A stretch of 44,641 nucleotides of DNA from contig JAUXRW010000151.1 in assembly GCA_030681555.1 (NCBI GenBank), positions 1 through 44,641 on the forward strand, in the 5' to 3' direction. A program made the position numbers and the translations under genes. Within the stretch, counting starts at the first letter, position 1, and each line of letters starts with the position of its first letter. This stretch comes from Acidimicrobiales bacterium (GTDB lineage: Bacteria; Actinomycetota; Acidimicrobiia; Acidimicrobiales; VFJN01). The notes under the pieces are model-generated. The model did not search any database, was not told the DNA's origin, and worked only from the letters and a program-made list of their open reading frames with translations. Below are positions 1-9,100 of the stretch, in pieces.

Positions 1-1
1 G

Positions 2-1177
2 GTGGTGTTCCCCCGCGACAGCGCCACCGTGGGCTACAAGCTCGGCAAGGACGTCGTCACCGAGGAGTTCGAGACCTGGAAACCGATCGACGAGCAGATG
101 GGCTACGACGAGCGCGTCCGCCTGCTCTACGTCGCCTGCACGCGGGCCTGCGACCACCTCGTCGTGTCGCTGCACCGCGCCGCCCGCAAGGATCCACCGA
201 AGACCATCACGGCCCGCACCAACGCCGAGCTGCTGCTGGCGGGGATGGGCGCCCTCGTGGACGACCTTCCCGACGTCGGCGGGGTGGCCGTGCCGCTCGA
301 TGCCCACCTGATCCCGACGCCGTCGCCGCCGCCGCCCTTCGATGCGTGGGCGAGCCAACGGGAGGCCGCGCTTGCGGCGGCGTCCCGCCCCACCGCCGTC
401 GCGGCCACGGCCCTCACCGACGAAGGCGCCCCCGATCGGGCAGAGCCCGTTCGCTCCCCCGTCACGGCCGGGCCGACCCAGCCCTCGCTGTTCGACACGC
501 TCGACGCGTCCGACCTGAAGGTGGCCGACGACGGCGACCCGGGGCCCTTCGAGCCGACCGACCTGCCGCTCCCCGGCGAACCCGATCCCGGGCTCCGCAA
601 GCGGCCGCGCGACCTCGACCTTCCACCGTGGCTGAAGGGCCGATACGGCACCTCCGTCGGCCGGGCCGTCCACGGCGTCCTGCAGACCATCGACCTCCGT
701 ACCGGAGAGGGGCTGGACGCAGCAGTGGCCGTGCAGTGCCAGGCGGAGGCCATCCCCGAGCGGGCCGACGACGTCCGCACGCTCGTGCGCTCGGCACTGG
801 ACGCCCCCGTCGTCCGGGCCGCCGCCACGGCATCCCACTGGCGCGAGGTCTACGCGTGCACACCCCTCGGTGATCGCCTGCTCGAGGGCTACATCGACCT
901 CCTCTACCGGTCGGAGGACGGGCTGGTCGTGGTCGACCACAAGACCGCGGCCACCGCCGACCCGGCAGAGCTCGATCGGCGGGTCGAGGGCTATCGGTTG
1001 CAGGGCGCCGCCTACGCCCTCGCCGTCGGGCAGGCCACCGGCGAACGGGTGGTCCGGGTGATGTTCCTCTTCCTGACGCCCAGCGGACCGGTGGAGCGTG
1101 ACCTCGTGCAGCTCGACGAGGCCATGGCCGACGTCGCCCGCCTGGTCGCCCAGGGCTCCGAGCTGACCGTCGCCTGA
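2..1177 (+). CDS. ATP-dependent helicase/nuclease, C-terminal part (AddA/RecB-like), 5' truncated
   Basis: This is the last 391 residues of a UvrD-family helicase fused to a RecB-type nuclease. The gene begins upstream of the window. UvrD motif VI is visible as YVACTRA at about residues 43-49. A proline- and acid-rich linker follows, then a PD-(D/E)XK nuclease domain. That domain shows HGVLQ, the metal-binding aspartate in EGYIDL (D299), the D312-H313-K314 catalytic motif, and the downstream glutamine of the YRLQGAAY helix (Q334). Family members resect double-strand breaks during recombination repair. An AddA-type assignment is more likely than plain UvrD because the nuclease is fused. The partner subunit would lie upstream and cannot be seen. 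Confidence 0.9.
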   Translation: MVFPRDSATVGYKLGKDVVTEEFETWKPIDEQMGYDERVRLLYVACTRACDHLVVSLHRAARKDPPKTITARTNAELLLAGMGALVDDLPDVGGVAVPLDAHLIPTPSPPPPFDAWASQREAALAAASRPTAVAATALTDEGAPDRAEPVRSPVTAGPTQPSLFDTLDASDLKVADDGDPGPFEPTDLPLPGEPDPGLRKRPRDLDLPPWLKGRYGTSVGRAVHGVLQTIDLRTGEGLDAAVAVQCQAEAIPERADDVRTLVRSALDAPVVRAAATASHWREVYACTPLGDRLLEGYIDLLYRSEDGLVVVDHKTAATADPAELDRRVEGYRLQGAAYALAVGQATGERVVRVMFLFLTPSGPVERDLVQLDEAMADVARLVAQGSELTVA

Positions 1178-1195
1178 CCGGCGGGGTCGCGCCGA

Positions 1196-1201
1196 TAGCG
1201 T
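1196..1201 (+). promoter_or_regulatory. -10 box for the YczE-like gene, leaderless arrangement
   Basis: TAGCGT lies exactly 6 nt before the GTG at 1208, which puts the expected transcription start on the start codon. There is no Shine-Dalgarno sequence. The same geometry recurs across the window. Confidence 0.5.
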
Positions 1202-1207
1202 CGCCGG

Positions 1208-1852
1208 GTGCCCGCGATCGTCACCGCCGAGACGTCGGCCGCACGCCGGGCGGGGATCCTCCTGCTCGGCCTGGTGCTCGTCGCGGTCGGGGTGGCCTGC
1301 ACGATCCAGGCCGACCTGGGCGTGGCCCCCTACGACGTCCTCAGCACCGGCATCCGAGACCTCTTCGACATCCCCATCGCCGCCGCCGCTGTCATCCTGC
1401 CCACCGTGTTCCTCGCCCTCGGGCTCGCGCTCGGCGGACGGATCGGGCCCGGCAGCATCCTCGCCGTCGCCCTCGTCGGCCCGATGCTCGGTGCGGCGCT
1501 GGCCGTCCTCCCCCACGTCGAGGCCCTCCCGCCCCGCATCGCCCTCTTCGCGGTCGGCTTCGTCGTGACCACGGCCGGCATCACCGCCGTCGTGATCCCC
1601 GAGATCGGCCCCGGCCCGGCGGAGCTCGTCATGCTCGCGCTGCACGATCGTGGCCACCCGCTGGCGCCGGTCCGCACGGGCATCGAGGTCACCTCCGTCG
1701 CCGTGGGCTGGGCCATGGGCGGCCAGGTCGGCGTGGGCACCGCCGTCTTCGCGGTCCTGGTCGGCCCGGCGCTGCGCCGGACGCTCGAGCTGGCCGGCTA
1801 CGAGTCCAGCGCCGCCGCTGCCGCGAGCGACCTTGCGGCGCCGGGGGCGTAG
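1208..1852 (+). CDS. YczE/YitT-like integral membrane protein
   Basis: A 214-residue polytopic membrane protein of about five to six hydrophobic segments. It has the pattern of the YczE/YyaS family, namely an early segment followed by QADLGVAPYDVLSTGI (about residues 37-52). Glycine-rich helices follow, and a conserved GPAELVMLAL loop sits in the middle. The molecular function of this family is not established; some members sit near transporters or transcription regulators. The GTG start is chosen because a TAGCGT box precedes it by 6 nt. Its TAG stop shares one base with the GTG start of the DinG-type helicase, so the two are probably co-transcribed. Confidence 0.75.
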   Translation: MPAIVTAETSAARRAGILLLGLVLVAVGVACTIQADLGVAPYDVLSTGIRDLFDIPIAAAAVILPTVFLALGLALGGRIGPGSILAVALVGPMLGAALAVLPHVEALPPRIALFAVGFVVTTAGITAVVIPEIGPGPAELVMLALHDRGHPLAPVRTGIEVTSVAVGWAMGGQVGVGTAVFAVLVGPALRRTLELAGYESSAAAAASDLAAPGA

Positions 1853-3810
1853 TGGCGGACGTCGAGGTGATCCCCGGCCCTCCGGCTCGCCCTGACCGGG
1901 TGGCGACGGCACTCGATCGCGTCACCGGCGCGCTGGCGGGAAGCGAGCAGCGGCCCGGGCAGGCGAAGATGGCGCAGGCCGTGGCCGACGCCATCCGCTC
2001 GAGGACGCACCTTGCCGTCCAGGCGGGCACCGGCACGGGCAAGACGCTCGCCTACCTGGTCCCCGCGATCCTGGCCGGGCGCAGCACCGTGGTGGCCACG
2101 GCGACCAAGGCCCTACAGGACCAGCTGGCGGGGAAGGACCTGCCCTTCCTGCAGGAGCAGCTCGACGTCCCCTTCGAGTGGGCGGTGCTGAAGGGTCGGT
2201 CGAACTACCTCTGCATGCAACGCCTGTCCGAGCTGACGGCCAAGGACGCGGGCGGGCAGCAGCTGGGCTTCGACGGGGTGGCGGAGCGGGCCCCGGCCGA
2301 CGAGCTCCTGCGTCTGGCCGACTGGGCCTCCACCACGGTCACCGGCGACCGCGCCACGCTCGACGAGGAGCCTTCCGACGCGGCCTGGGCCGCGGTCAGC
2401 GTCAGCGCCCGCGAGTGCCCGGGGGCCTCGCGGTGCCCGAGCGGGAGCACCTGCTTCGCCGAGCTGGCCCGCCAGCGGGCGCAGGCCGCCGACGTCGTCG
2501 TGGTGAACATGCACCTCTACGGCCTCGACCTGGCGTCGGGCGGCGTCATCCTCCCGGAGCACGACCTCGTGATCATCGACGAGGCCCACCAGCTCGAGGA
2601 CATCGTGTCCGCTACGAGCGGGGTCGAGCTCACGGCTGGCCGCTTCACCGACCTGGCCCGCCGCACCCGCGGAGTCATCGCCGACGATCGGCTGCCGAGC
2701 GGCGTGGACGACGCCGGCCGGTTGCTGCTCGAGGCACTGCGGCCGCACCGAGACCGCCGGCTCAAGGGCGCGCTGCCCAACGACCTGGCCGGCGCCATCA
2801 CCGTCGCCCGCGGACGCGTGGAGCAGGTCCTCGCCGCCGCCCGAGCGGTGCCCTCCGACGTGCCCCAGGAGAGCCGCTCCCGGGCTCTCCGCCTGCAGCA
2901 GTCAGCCGCCGCCCTCATCGACGACCTCGGTGTGGTCGAGCAGATCACCAGCAGCCAGGTCGTCTGGGTCGAGGGAGCCGACGCCCACCCGGTGCTCCGG
3001 GTCGCCCCGCTCGACGTCGCCGGGCTCCTCCACGACGCGCTGTGGACGCGGCGCACGGCGGTCCTCACGAGCGCCACGCTCCCCGCCCGGCTCCCCCGCC
3101 GCCTCGGGGTGCCGCCCGACTCGGTCACGGAGCTCGACGTCGGCAGCCCGTTTGACTACCCGGAGCAGGCCGTCCTGTACTGCGCGGCCCACCTCCCGGA
3201 CCCGCGCAACGCGAGGTACCTGGAGGCTCTGGCGGACGAGATGGTGGGCCTCATCGACGCCGTCGGCGGCCGCACCCTCGCGCTGTTCACGAGCTTCCGG
3301 GTGCTCGACGAGATGCACCGTGCCGTGAGCAGCCGGGTCGACGTGCCGGTTCTGACCCAGCGCGGCATGCCGAAGGCCCGCCTGCTGGAGGCCTTCACGG
3401 GCGACGAGGCCACCTGCCTCTTCGCCACGATGGGGTTCTGGCAGGGCGTCGACGTCCCGGGGCGCGCCCTCAGCCTCGTCATCATCGACCGGATCCCGTT
3501 CCCGCGCCCCGACGAGCCCCTGCTCCAGGCCCGCCGGGAGCTGGCCGGCGCGGACGCGTTCTCGCGCATCGACCTGCCCCGCGCGGCCACGTTGCTCGCC
3601 CAGGGCGCAGGCCGGCTCATCCGCACCGCCACCGACACCGGCGTCGTCGCCGTCCTCGACCCTCGCCTCGCATCGGCCGGCTACCGGTGGGACATGGTAC
3701 GGGCCCTCCCCCCGATGCGTCGCACGAAGGACCCCGAGGAGGCGCGGGCGGCCCTGCGGGCGATCCGCGACGCGGGCGGGGCCGTCACCGAAGCGGGTGC
3801 TGCGCGGTAG
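1852..3810 (+). CDS. dinG: DinG/XPD-family ATP-dependent DNA helicase with Fe-S cluster
   Basis: A 652-residue superfamily 2 helicase expected to unwind 5'-to-3' on DNA with flaps, R-loops or other lesions. Walker A is AGTGTGKT (58-65) and the DEAH box is at 243-246. The QGAGRLIR motif VI lies near the C terminus. Four cysteines between motifs I and II (C121, C189, C195, C201) match the [4Fe-4S] ligands of the XPD/DinG group, so the cluster is probably intact. It has no N-terminal exonuclease domain. Translation starts at a GTG that overlaps the previous stop by one base. The symbol follows common usage; YoaA-like is an equally fair name. Confidence 0.92.
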   Translation: MADVEVIPGPPARPDRVATALDRVTGALAGSEQRPGQAKMAQAVADAIRSRTHLAVQAGTGTGKTLAYLVPAILAGRSTVVATATKALQDQLAGKDLPFLQEQLDVPFEWAVLKGRSNYLCMQRLSELTAKDAGGQQLGFDGVAERAPADELLRLADWASTTVTGDRATLDEEPSDAAWAAVSVSARECPGASRCPSGSTCFAELARQRAQAADVVVVNMHLYGLDLASGGVILPEHDLVIIDEAHQLEDIVSATSGVELTAGRFTDLARRTRGVIADDRLPSGVDDAGRLLLEALRPHRDRRLKGALPNDLAGAITVARGRVEQVLAAARAVPSDVPQESRSRALRLQQSAAALIDDLGVVEQITSSQVVWVEGADAHPVLRVAPLDVAGLLHDALWTRRTAVLTSATLPARLPRRLGVPPDSVTELDVGSPFDYPEQAVLYCAAHLPDPRNARYLEALADEMVGLIDAVGGRTLALFTSFRVLDEMHRAVSSRVDVPVLTQRGMPKARLLEAFTGDEATCLFATMGFWQGVDVPGRALSLVIIDRIPFPRPDEPLLQARRELAGADAFSRIDLPRAATLLAQGAGRLIRTATDTGVVAVLDPRLASAGYRWDMVRALPPMRRTKDPEEARAALRAIRDAGGAVTEAGAAR

Positions 3811-3819
3811 ACACCAGGG

Positions 3820-5124
3820 ATGGCTGTGCCCTCCGCCCCTCCCGCCCCGCCGCCGAGCGGTGCCGCGGATGTCCCTCTCTCGCCGGCCGAGGAGCGCAAG
3901 CGCCTCCAGCTGGTCACCACCCGCCGTCGTGCGACGGTGCTGCTGGCCGCGGTGGCGGCCGTCTTCGCCGGAACGGTCGTGGCCGGCGCAGAGGACGGAT
4001 CGGCCATGGGCTACCTCCAGGCCACGGCGGAGGCGTCGATGGTGGGCGGCCTGGCCGACTGGTTTGCGGTGGTGGCGCTGTTCCGCCACCCGCTGGGGCT
4101 GCCCATCCCGCACACGGCGATCATCCCGGAGCGCAAGGAGCAGTTCGGGGAGACGCTCGGCGACTTCATCCAGTCGAGCTTCCTCACGCCGGAGGCCGTC
4201 GTGGAGCGGGTGCAGCTGGCCAACGTCGGCGACCGCGTAGCCAGGTGGCTCGCCGACCCGCTCAACGCCGAGCGCCTGGCCGCCCACGCGGCCGACGGCG
4301 CCGTGCAGGTCGCCGACCTCTTGCGCGACGAGGACGTCCAAGATGTGCTCGACGGCCTGGTCCGACGCCGGGTCGAGGCCACACCGCTCGCGCCCCTCGC
4401 CGGACGGGCCCTCGGCGTCGTCACCCGGGAGGGACGCCACGAGGAGGTGCTCGACGCCGGCCTCCGCTCGCTCGAGCGGTACCTGGACGATCACCGCCAC
4501 GAGCTGCGGTCCCGCTTCGAGGCCAGGGCGCCCTGGTGGCTCCCGGGCGCCGTGGAGGATCGCATCTTCGAGCGGCTGCTCGACGGCGCGCGCGCCGTGC
4601 TCGACGACATGGTGCACGACCGCCAGCACGACCTGCGTCGGCAGCTCGACGCCCGCCTCGCCCAGCTGGTCGTCGACCTCCAGACGTCGCCGGAGCTGAA
4701 GGCCAAGGGTGACCGGATCGCTCGCGACCTCCTCGAGCAGCCGGAGCTGCGCAGCTGGGTGGCGGGGATGTGGACCGACGCGAAGACCCACCTCCGCTCC
4801 CAGGCGGACGATCCGTCGTCCGAGCTCCGGCGGCACCTGGCCCGGGCCATCGGCGCAGGCGGGCAGCGCATGCTGAACGAGCCGGCTCTGTCGGCGTCGG
4901 TGCAGAACGGGGCCGAGGCGGGCGCCCGTTACGTCGTGGAGCACTTCGGCAGCGAGATCTCGCAGCTCGTCAGCGGCACGATCGCCCGGTGGGACGGCGA
5001 GGAGACGGCCCGGCGCCTCGAGCTGCTGCTCGGACCGGACCTGCAGTACATCCGCATCAACGGCACCGTCGTGGGCGGTCTGGCCGGCCTCCTCCTGCAC
5101 GCGATCGCCCAGGCCTTCGGCTGA
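3820..5124 (+). CDS. DUF445 family membrane protein
   Basis: A 434-residue member of the DUF445 (YheB-like) family. One hydrophobic segment lies near residues 37-56. The family signature AEASMVGGLADWFAVVALFRHP follows at about 70-91. The middle is a long, charged, probably helical region, and a second hydrophobic stretch closes the protein (about 416-432). This layout suggests two membrane anchors flanking a long soluble coil. The biochemical role is unknown. The ATG sits 6 nt after TAGACA, whose TAG is the stop codon of the helicase gene upstream. The gene converges on era with only 12 bp between the stops. Confidence 0.85.
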   Translation: MAVPSAPPAPPPSGAADVPLSPAEERKRLQLVTTRRRATVLLAAVAAVFAGTVVAGAEDGSAMGYLQATAEASMVGGLADWFAVVALFRHPLGLPIPHTAIIPERKEQFGETLGDFIQSSFLTPEAVVERVQLANVGDRVARWLADPLNAERLAAHAADGAVQVADLLRDEDVQDVLDGLVRRRVEATPLAPLAGRALGVVTREGRHEEVLDAGLRSLERYLDDHRHELRSRFEARAPWWLPGAVEDRIFERLLDGARAVLDDMVHDRQHDLRRQLDARLAQLVVDLQTSPELKAKGDRIARDLLEQPELRSWVAGMWTDAKTHLRSQADDPSSELRRHLARAIGAGGQRMLNEPALSASVQNGAEAGARYVVEHFGSEISQLVSGTIARWDGEETARRLELLLGPDLQYIRINGTVVGGLAGLLLHAIAQAFG

Positions 5125-5136
5125 GCGTCCGGCCGG

Positions 5137-5976
5137 TCAGTAGCCGAGGCGCTCCATGGCCCTGGGTCGGCTCTGCCAGTCCTTGTCGACCTTCACAACG
5201 AGCTCGAGGTACGTGCCCTCTGGGAGCTGCTCCCGCACGGCGATGCCCACCTCCTTGAGCACCTGGCCCTTGTGCCCGATGACGATGCCCTTCTGCGACT
5301 CCCGCTCGACGAGCACCTCGCAGCGGACGAACGGCCAGTCCCACTCGGTGACGCGGGCGGCGATGGAGTGGGGCAGCTCGTCCCGGGTGCGGTGCAGCAG
5401 CTGCTCGCGGACGAGCTCGGCGACCCAGAAGGCCTCGGGCACGTCCGTGACCATGTCGTCCGGGAAGTAGCTGGGCCCCTCGGGCAGGCGCTCTACGATG
5501 TGGCCGACGAGCGCCTCGACGCCGTCGCCCGTGCGGGCCGACACCGGGAAGTAGGCCTCGAGCTCGAGGGCCCCGGCCGCCGTGAGCTGCTTGGCCAGCG
5601 CCTCACGACTCGCCTTGTCCACCTTGTTGACGATGCAAATGGAGTCCTTCGGCACGAGGTCGGCGACCCACTGGTCGCCTCGGCCGAACGGCTGCGCGGC
5701 ATCGAGGACGAAGCAGACGATGTCGACGTCGCCGATCGTGCCCTGGGCGGTCTGGTTGAGGCGGGTGCCCAGCGCGGTGCGGGGCTTGTGGATCCCCGGC
5801 GTGTCGACGAACACCACCTGGCTGTCGGGGCGGGTGAGGACACCCATGATCCGGTTGCGCGTGGTCTGCGGCTTGTCGGAGGTGATGGCGACCTTCGTGC
5901 CCAGGATCTTGTTGAGGAGAGTCGACTTCCCGACGTTGGGGCGCCCGACGAAGGTCACGAAGCCGGAGCGCGTCAC
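5137..5976 (-). CDS. era: GTPase Era
   Basis: A 279-residue GTPase needed for 30S subunit maturation, binding the 3' end of 16S rRNA. G1 is GRPNVGKS (11-18), the T of KPQTTR is the G2 element, G3 is DTPG (58-61) and G4 is NKVD (117-120). A C-terminal KH domain follows with its GHKG loop near 240. The length is typical of the family. The GTG start overlaps the stop of the CorC-like gene (GTGA), which indicates translational coupling. The in-frame ORF continues far upstream without a stop, but the family alignment and the overlap fix the start here. Last gene of the HTH-phoH-ybeY-corC-era operon. Confidence 0.97.
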   Translation of the reverse strand: MTRSGFVTFVGRPNVGKSTLLNKILGTKVAITSDKPQTTRNRIMGVLTRPDSQVVFVDTPGIHKPRTALGTRLNQTAQGTIGDVDIVCFVLDAAQPFGRGDQWVADLVPKDSICIVNKVDKASREALAKQLTAAGALELEAYFPVSARTGDGVEALVGHIVERLPEGPSYFPDDMVTDVPEAFWVAELVREQLLHRTRDELPHSIAARVTEWDWPFVRCEVLVERESQKGIVIGHKGQVLKEVGIAVREQLPEGTYLELVVKVDKDWQSRPRAMERLGY

Positions 5977-7256
5977 GCGCGCTCCTCCTGGCGTTCCAGC
6001 TCGTCGGCCGCCCGGGCCAGCCGGTGGATGCGCACCCGCCCGATTCGGCGGCCCTGCACCCGCAGCGCCGTGAGCTGCCAGCCGGCGACCTCGATCGCCT
6101 CGCCCTCCGCGGGGACGTGACCGAGCTCGGAGAGGAAGAGGCCGCCGATCGTGTCCCAGTCTCCCTGGGGCAGGCGCGCCCGCAGGAGGTCGTTCACCTC
6201 GTCGAGAGCCATCCGCGCGTTGACACGGTAGTCCCCGCCGGGGAGCGGTTCGATCATCGGATCCTCGAGGTCGAACTCGTCCACGATCTCGCCGAGCAGC
6301 TCTTCGATGATGTCCTCGAGGGTGACGAGCCCCGCAGTGCCGCCGTACTCGTCCACCGCGACCGCCATGTGGAAGCGGTCCCGCTGCATCTCCCGCAGCA
6401 GCTCCGCGACGCCCTTCGTCTCCGGGACGAAGTGGGCCGGCCGGGCCAGCTCGCTCACCGTGCGCTCCTCCTGGCCGTCGCGCTCGGCCCGCATGAGGTC
6501 CTTGGCCAGCACGATGCCGATCACATCGTCGATGCCGGCGCCGCACACGGGGATCCGGCTGAAGCCGTTGAGGATCACGACCTCCATGGCGTCGGCGACG
6601 CGGAAGTCGACGGTCACGGTCACCATGTCGGGCCGGGGGACCATGACCTCGCGCACGACGGTGTCGCCGAGCTCGATGACCGACTCGATGAGGCGACGCT
6701 CCTCGGCCTCGATGACAGCCTCCTCGACGGCGAGGTCGGCCACCGCCAGCAGCTCCTCCTCCGAGGTGTAGGGCCCTCGCTTGAGGCCCTTGCCGGGGAG
6801 GAGAACGTTGGTCAGCCCGATCAAGGCGCGGGACAGCAGGCGGAGGGGGGCGAGGTTGGCCAGCGCCCGCACGGGCCGCGCCGCCGCGAGGGCGGCACGA
6901 TCGGTGTGCTGGATCGCCCAGGTCTTCGGCGCCACCTCCGCGACCACGAAGAACAGCGTGACGTTGAGGGCCGTGGCCACGACCACGCCCCACCCGCCGA
7001 AGGTGCGGCTGGCGAACACGCCGAGCAGGGTCGACTGCACGAGCTGCGTGGACAGCACCACCAGCAGCACGGGGTTCAGCCACTCCTGGTGCTCCACGAG
7101 GGACAGCAGGATCTCGCCCCGCCGACCGGCGGTGTCCGCCAGGACCTGCGCCTTGGCCTTCGACACCCGCGTGAGGGCCGTCTCCGCGACGGCGAGCACG
7201 ATCGAGAACAGGAACAGGACGACGACCGCCAGCAGGATCACGACGTCGGCGCTCAT
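5973..7256 (-). CDS. CNNM/CorC-HlyC family CBS-domain membrane protein
   Basis: A 427-residue protein with three parts in order. These are an N-terminal CNNM (DUF21) transmembrane domain (about 1-190, starting with a hydrophobic VVILLAVVVLFLFSIVLAV segment), a pair of CBS domains (about 200-325), and a C-terminal CorC/HlyC domain (about 335-415). Family members are linked to Mg2+ or Co2+ efflux and homeostasis, with CBS domains sensing adenine nucleotides. The old hemolysin label is misleading. The ATG overlaps the ybeY stop (ATGA) and the stop overlaps the era start. The ybeY-corC-era order is common in actinobacteria. Confidence 0.92.
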   Translation of the reverse strand: MSADVVILLAVVVLFLFSIVLAVAETALTRVSKAKAQVLADTAGRRGEILLSLVEHQEWLNPVLLVVLSTQLVQSTLLGVFASRTFGGWGVVVATALNVTLFFVVAEVAPKTWAIQHTDRAALAAARPVRALANLAPLRLLSRALIGLTNVLLPGKGLKRGPYTSEEELLAVADLAVEEAVIEAEERRLIESVIELGDTVVREVMVPRPDMVTVTVDFRVADAMEVVILNGFSRIPVCGAGIDDVIGIVLAKDLMRAERDGQEERTVSELARPAHFVPETKGVAELLREMQRDRFHMAVAVDEYGGTAGLVTLEDIIEELLGEIVDEFDLEDPMIEPLPGGDYRVNARMALDEVNDLLRARLPQGDWDTIGGLFLSELGHVPAEGEAIEVAGWQLTALRVQGRRIGRVRIHRLARAADELERQEERA

Positions 7257-7872
7257 CGGCCGTGGTGGAAGCGGTCGAGGAGGTCGCGCTCCTTGGCCTG
7301 CATCGCGACCGCCTCCTCCGGGACGGCGTGGTCCAGCCCGAGGACGTGGAGCACGCCGTGCACCACGAGGAGGGCGATCTCGTCGTCGTAGCTCCCGGCG
7401 TGGGTCGGTGCCTGGCGGGCAGCCACCGCGGGGCAGACCACGACGTCGCCTAGCAGCATCGGCAGCTCCGACAACTCCGGCGGCTCGCGGTCGGGGCCCG
7501 TGCTCCCCGAATCGGGCCACCGCCCGGAGTCGATGGGGTCGTCGATCGGGAAGGCGAGCACGTCGGTGGGGCCCTGCTTCTCCATGAACCGCCTGTTCAG
7601 GTCGGCCATCACGGCCTCGTCCACGAAAAGGAGGGAGAGCTCGGCTTCGCCGCGGATGCCCCAGTCGAGGAGCACGGCGTTGGCCAGCGCGACCCAACGG
7701 GCCAGGTCGACGGGGTGCTCGGTCTGCTCGTCGACGCCGAACACCTCCACCTCGCCGTCCGGTGGCGGCCGCCGCCGACGGGCCGCCATCGGCAGTGGTG
7801 GCAAATCGCCCGGGTCGATGCCGTCCGGCAGCTCGCGCGGGTCCGGCCGGTCAGGCCCTTCGATGTCGCCCA

Positions 7873-7873
<1 letters not shown>
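7253..7873 (-). CDS. ybeY: Endoribonuclease YbeY
   Basis: A 206-residue metal-dependent RNase for 16S rRNA 3'-end maturation and ribosome quality control. The catalytic zinc motif HGVLHVLGLDH is intact near the C terminus (H172, H176, H182), and the upstream NRRFMEKQGPTDVLAFP block is the usual family signature. About 35 extra residues, rich in proline and acidic residues, precede the core. The annotated ATG may therefore be upstream of the true start, but its overlap with the phoH stop (ATGA) supports it. It sits between phoH and the CorC-like gene, as in most bacteria. Confidence 0.95.
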
Positions 7874-8823
<950 letters not shown>

Positions 8824-8833
8824 GTGGGTGGGA

Positions 8834-9088
8834 TCAGCCCTTGACGTTCGAGTCGGGGTACAGGTGCTCGAGGCTGCCCGGTTCGATGCGGGAGGCCTCG
8901 ATGAAGGCGTCGACGTCGGACAGCTTGAGGCGGATGACGCGGCCGAGACGGTAGGCGATGAGCTCGCCCTGGTCGATGAAGCGGTAGAGCGTCCGGGGGG
9001 TCACCCCGAGGCGGCGCGCCGCGTCTTGCGTCGACAGCCAGATCGCGTCGGGAGCGTCGACGGAAGCATCCGAACGTAACGATGCCAT
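8834..9088 (-). CDS. Small excisionase-type (MerR-like) helix-turn-helix protein
   Basis: An 84-residue DNA-binding protein. Residues 18-66 form a winged HTH of the excisionase/MerR class (LSTQDAARRLGVTPRTLYRF, then a wing containing YRLGRVIRLK). Proteins of this kind, such as BldC, bind direct repeats and can act as developmental or housekeeping regulators. It is the first gene of the phoH-ybeY-corC-era operon, so it may control it; that is inference. The start is fixed by a TAGCCT box 6 nt upstream of the ATG. No recombinase or att site is nearby, so it is not evidence of a mobile element. Confidence 0.85.
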   Translation of the reverse strand: MASLRSDASVDAPDAIWLSTQDAARRLGVTPRTLYRFIDQGELIAYRLGRVIRLKLSDVDAFIEASRIEPGSLEHLYPDSNVKG

Positions 9089-9094
9089 GGCGTC

Positions 9095-9100
9095 AGGCTA
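9095..9100 (-). promoter_or_regulatory. -10 box for the HTH-phoH-ybeY-corC-era operon
   Basis: On the minus strand TAGCCT lies 6 nt before the ATG at 9088, giving a leaderless transcript. The TAG of this box is also the stop codon of the pseudokinase gene upstream (9098-9100). Confidence 0.5.

Noticed and set aside
2902-5100. 732-codon open frame on the minus strand
   Set aside because: It lies antisense to the DinG helicase and DUF445 genes, whose family motifs are clear. Long antisense frames are expected in DNA with strong third-position G/C bias.
8834-9088. Excisionase-type HTH as a sign of a prophage or integrative element
   Set aside because: No integrase, att repeat or phage gene is nearby, and the gene is the first member of a housekeeping operon.
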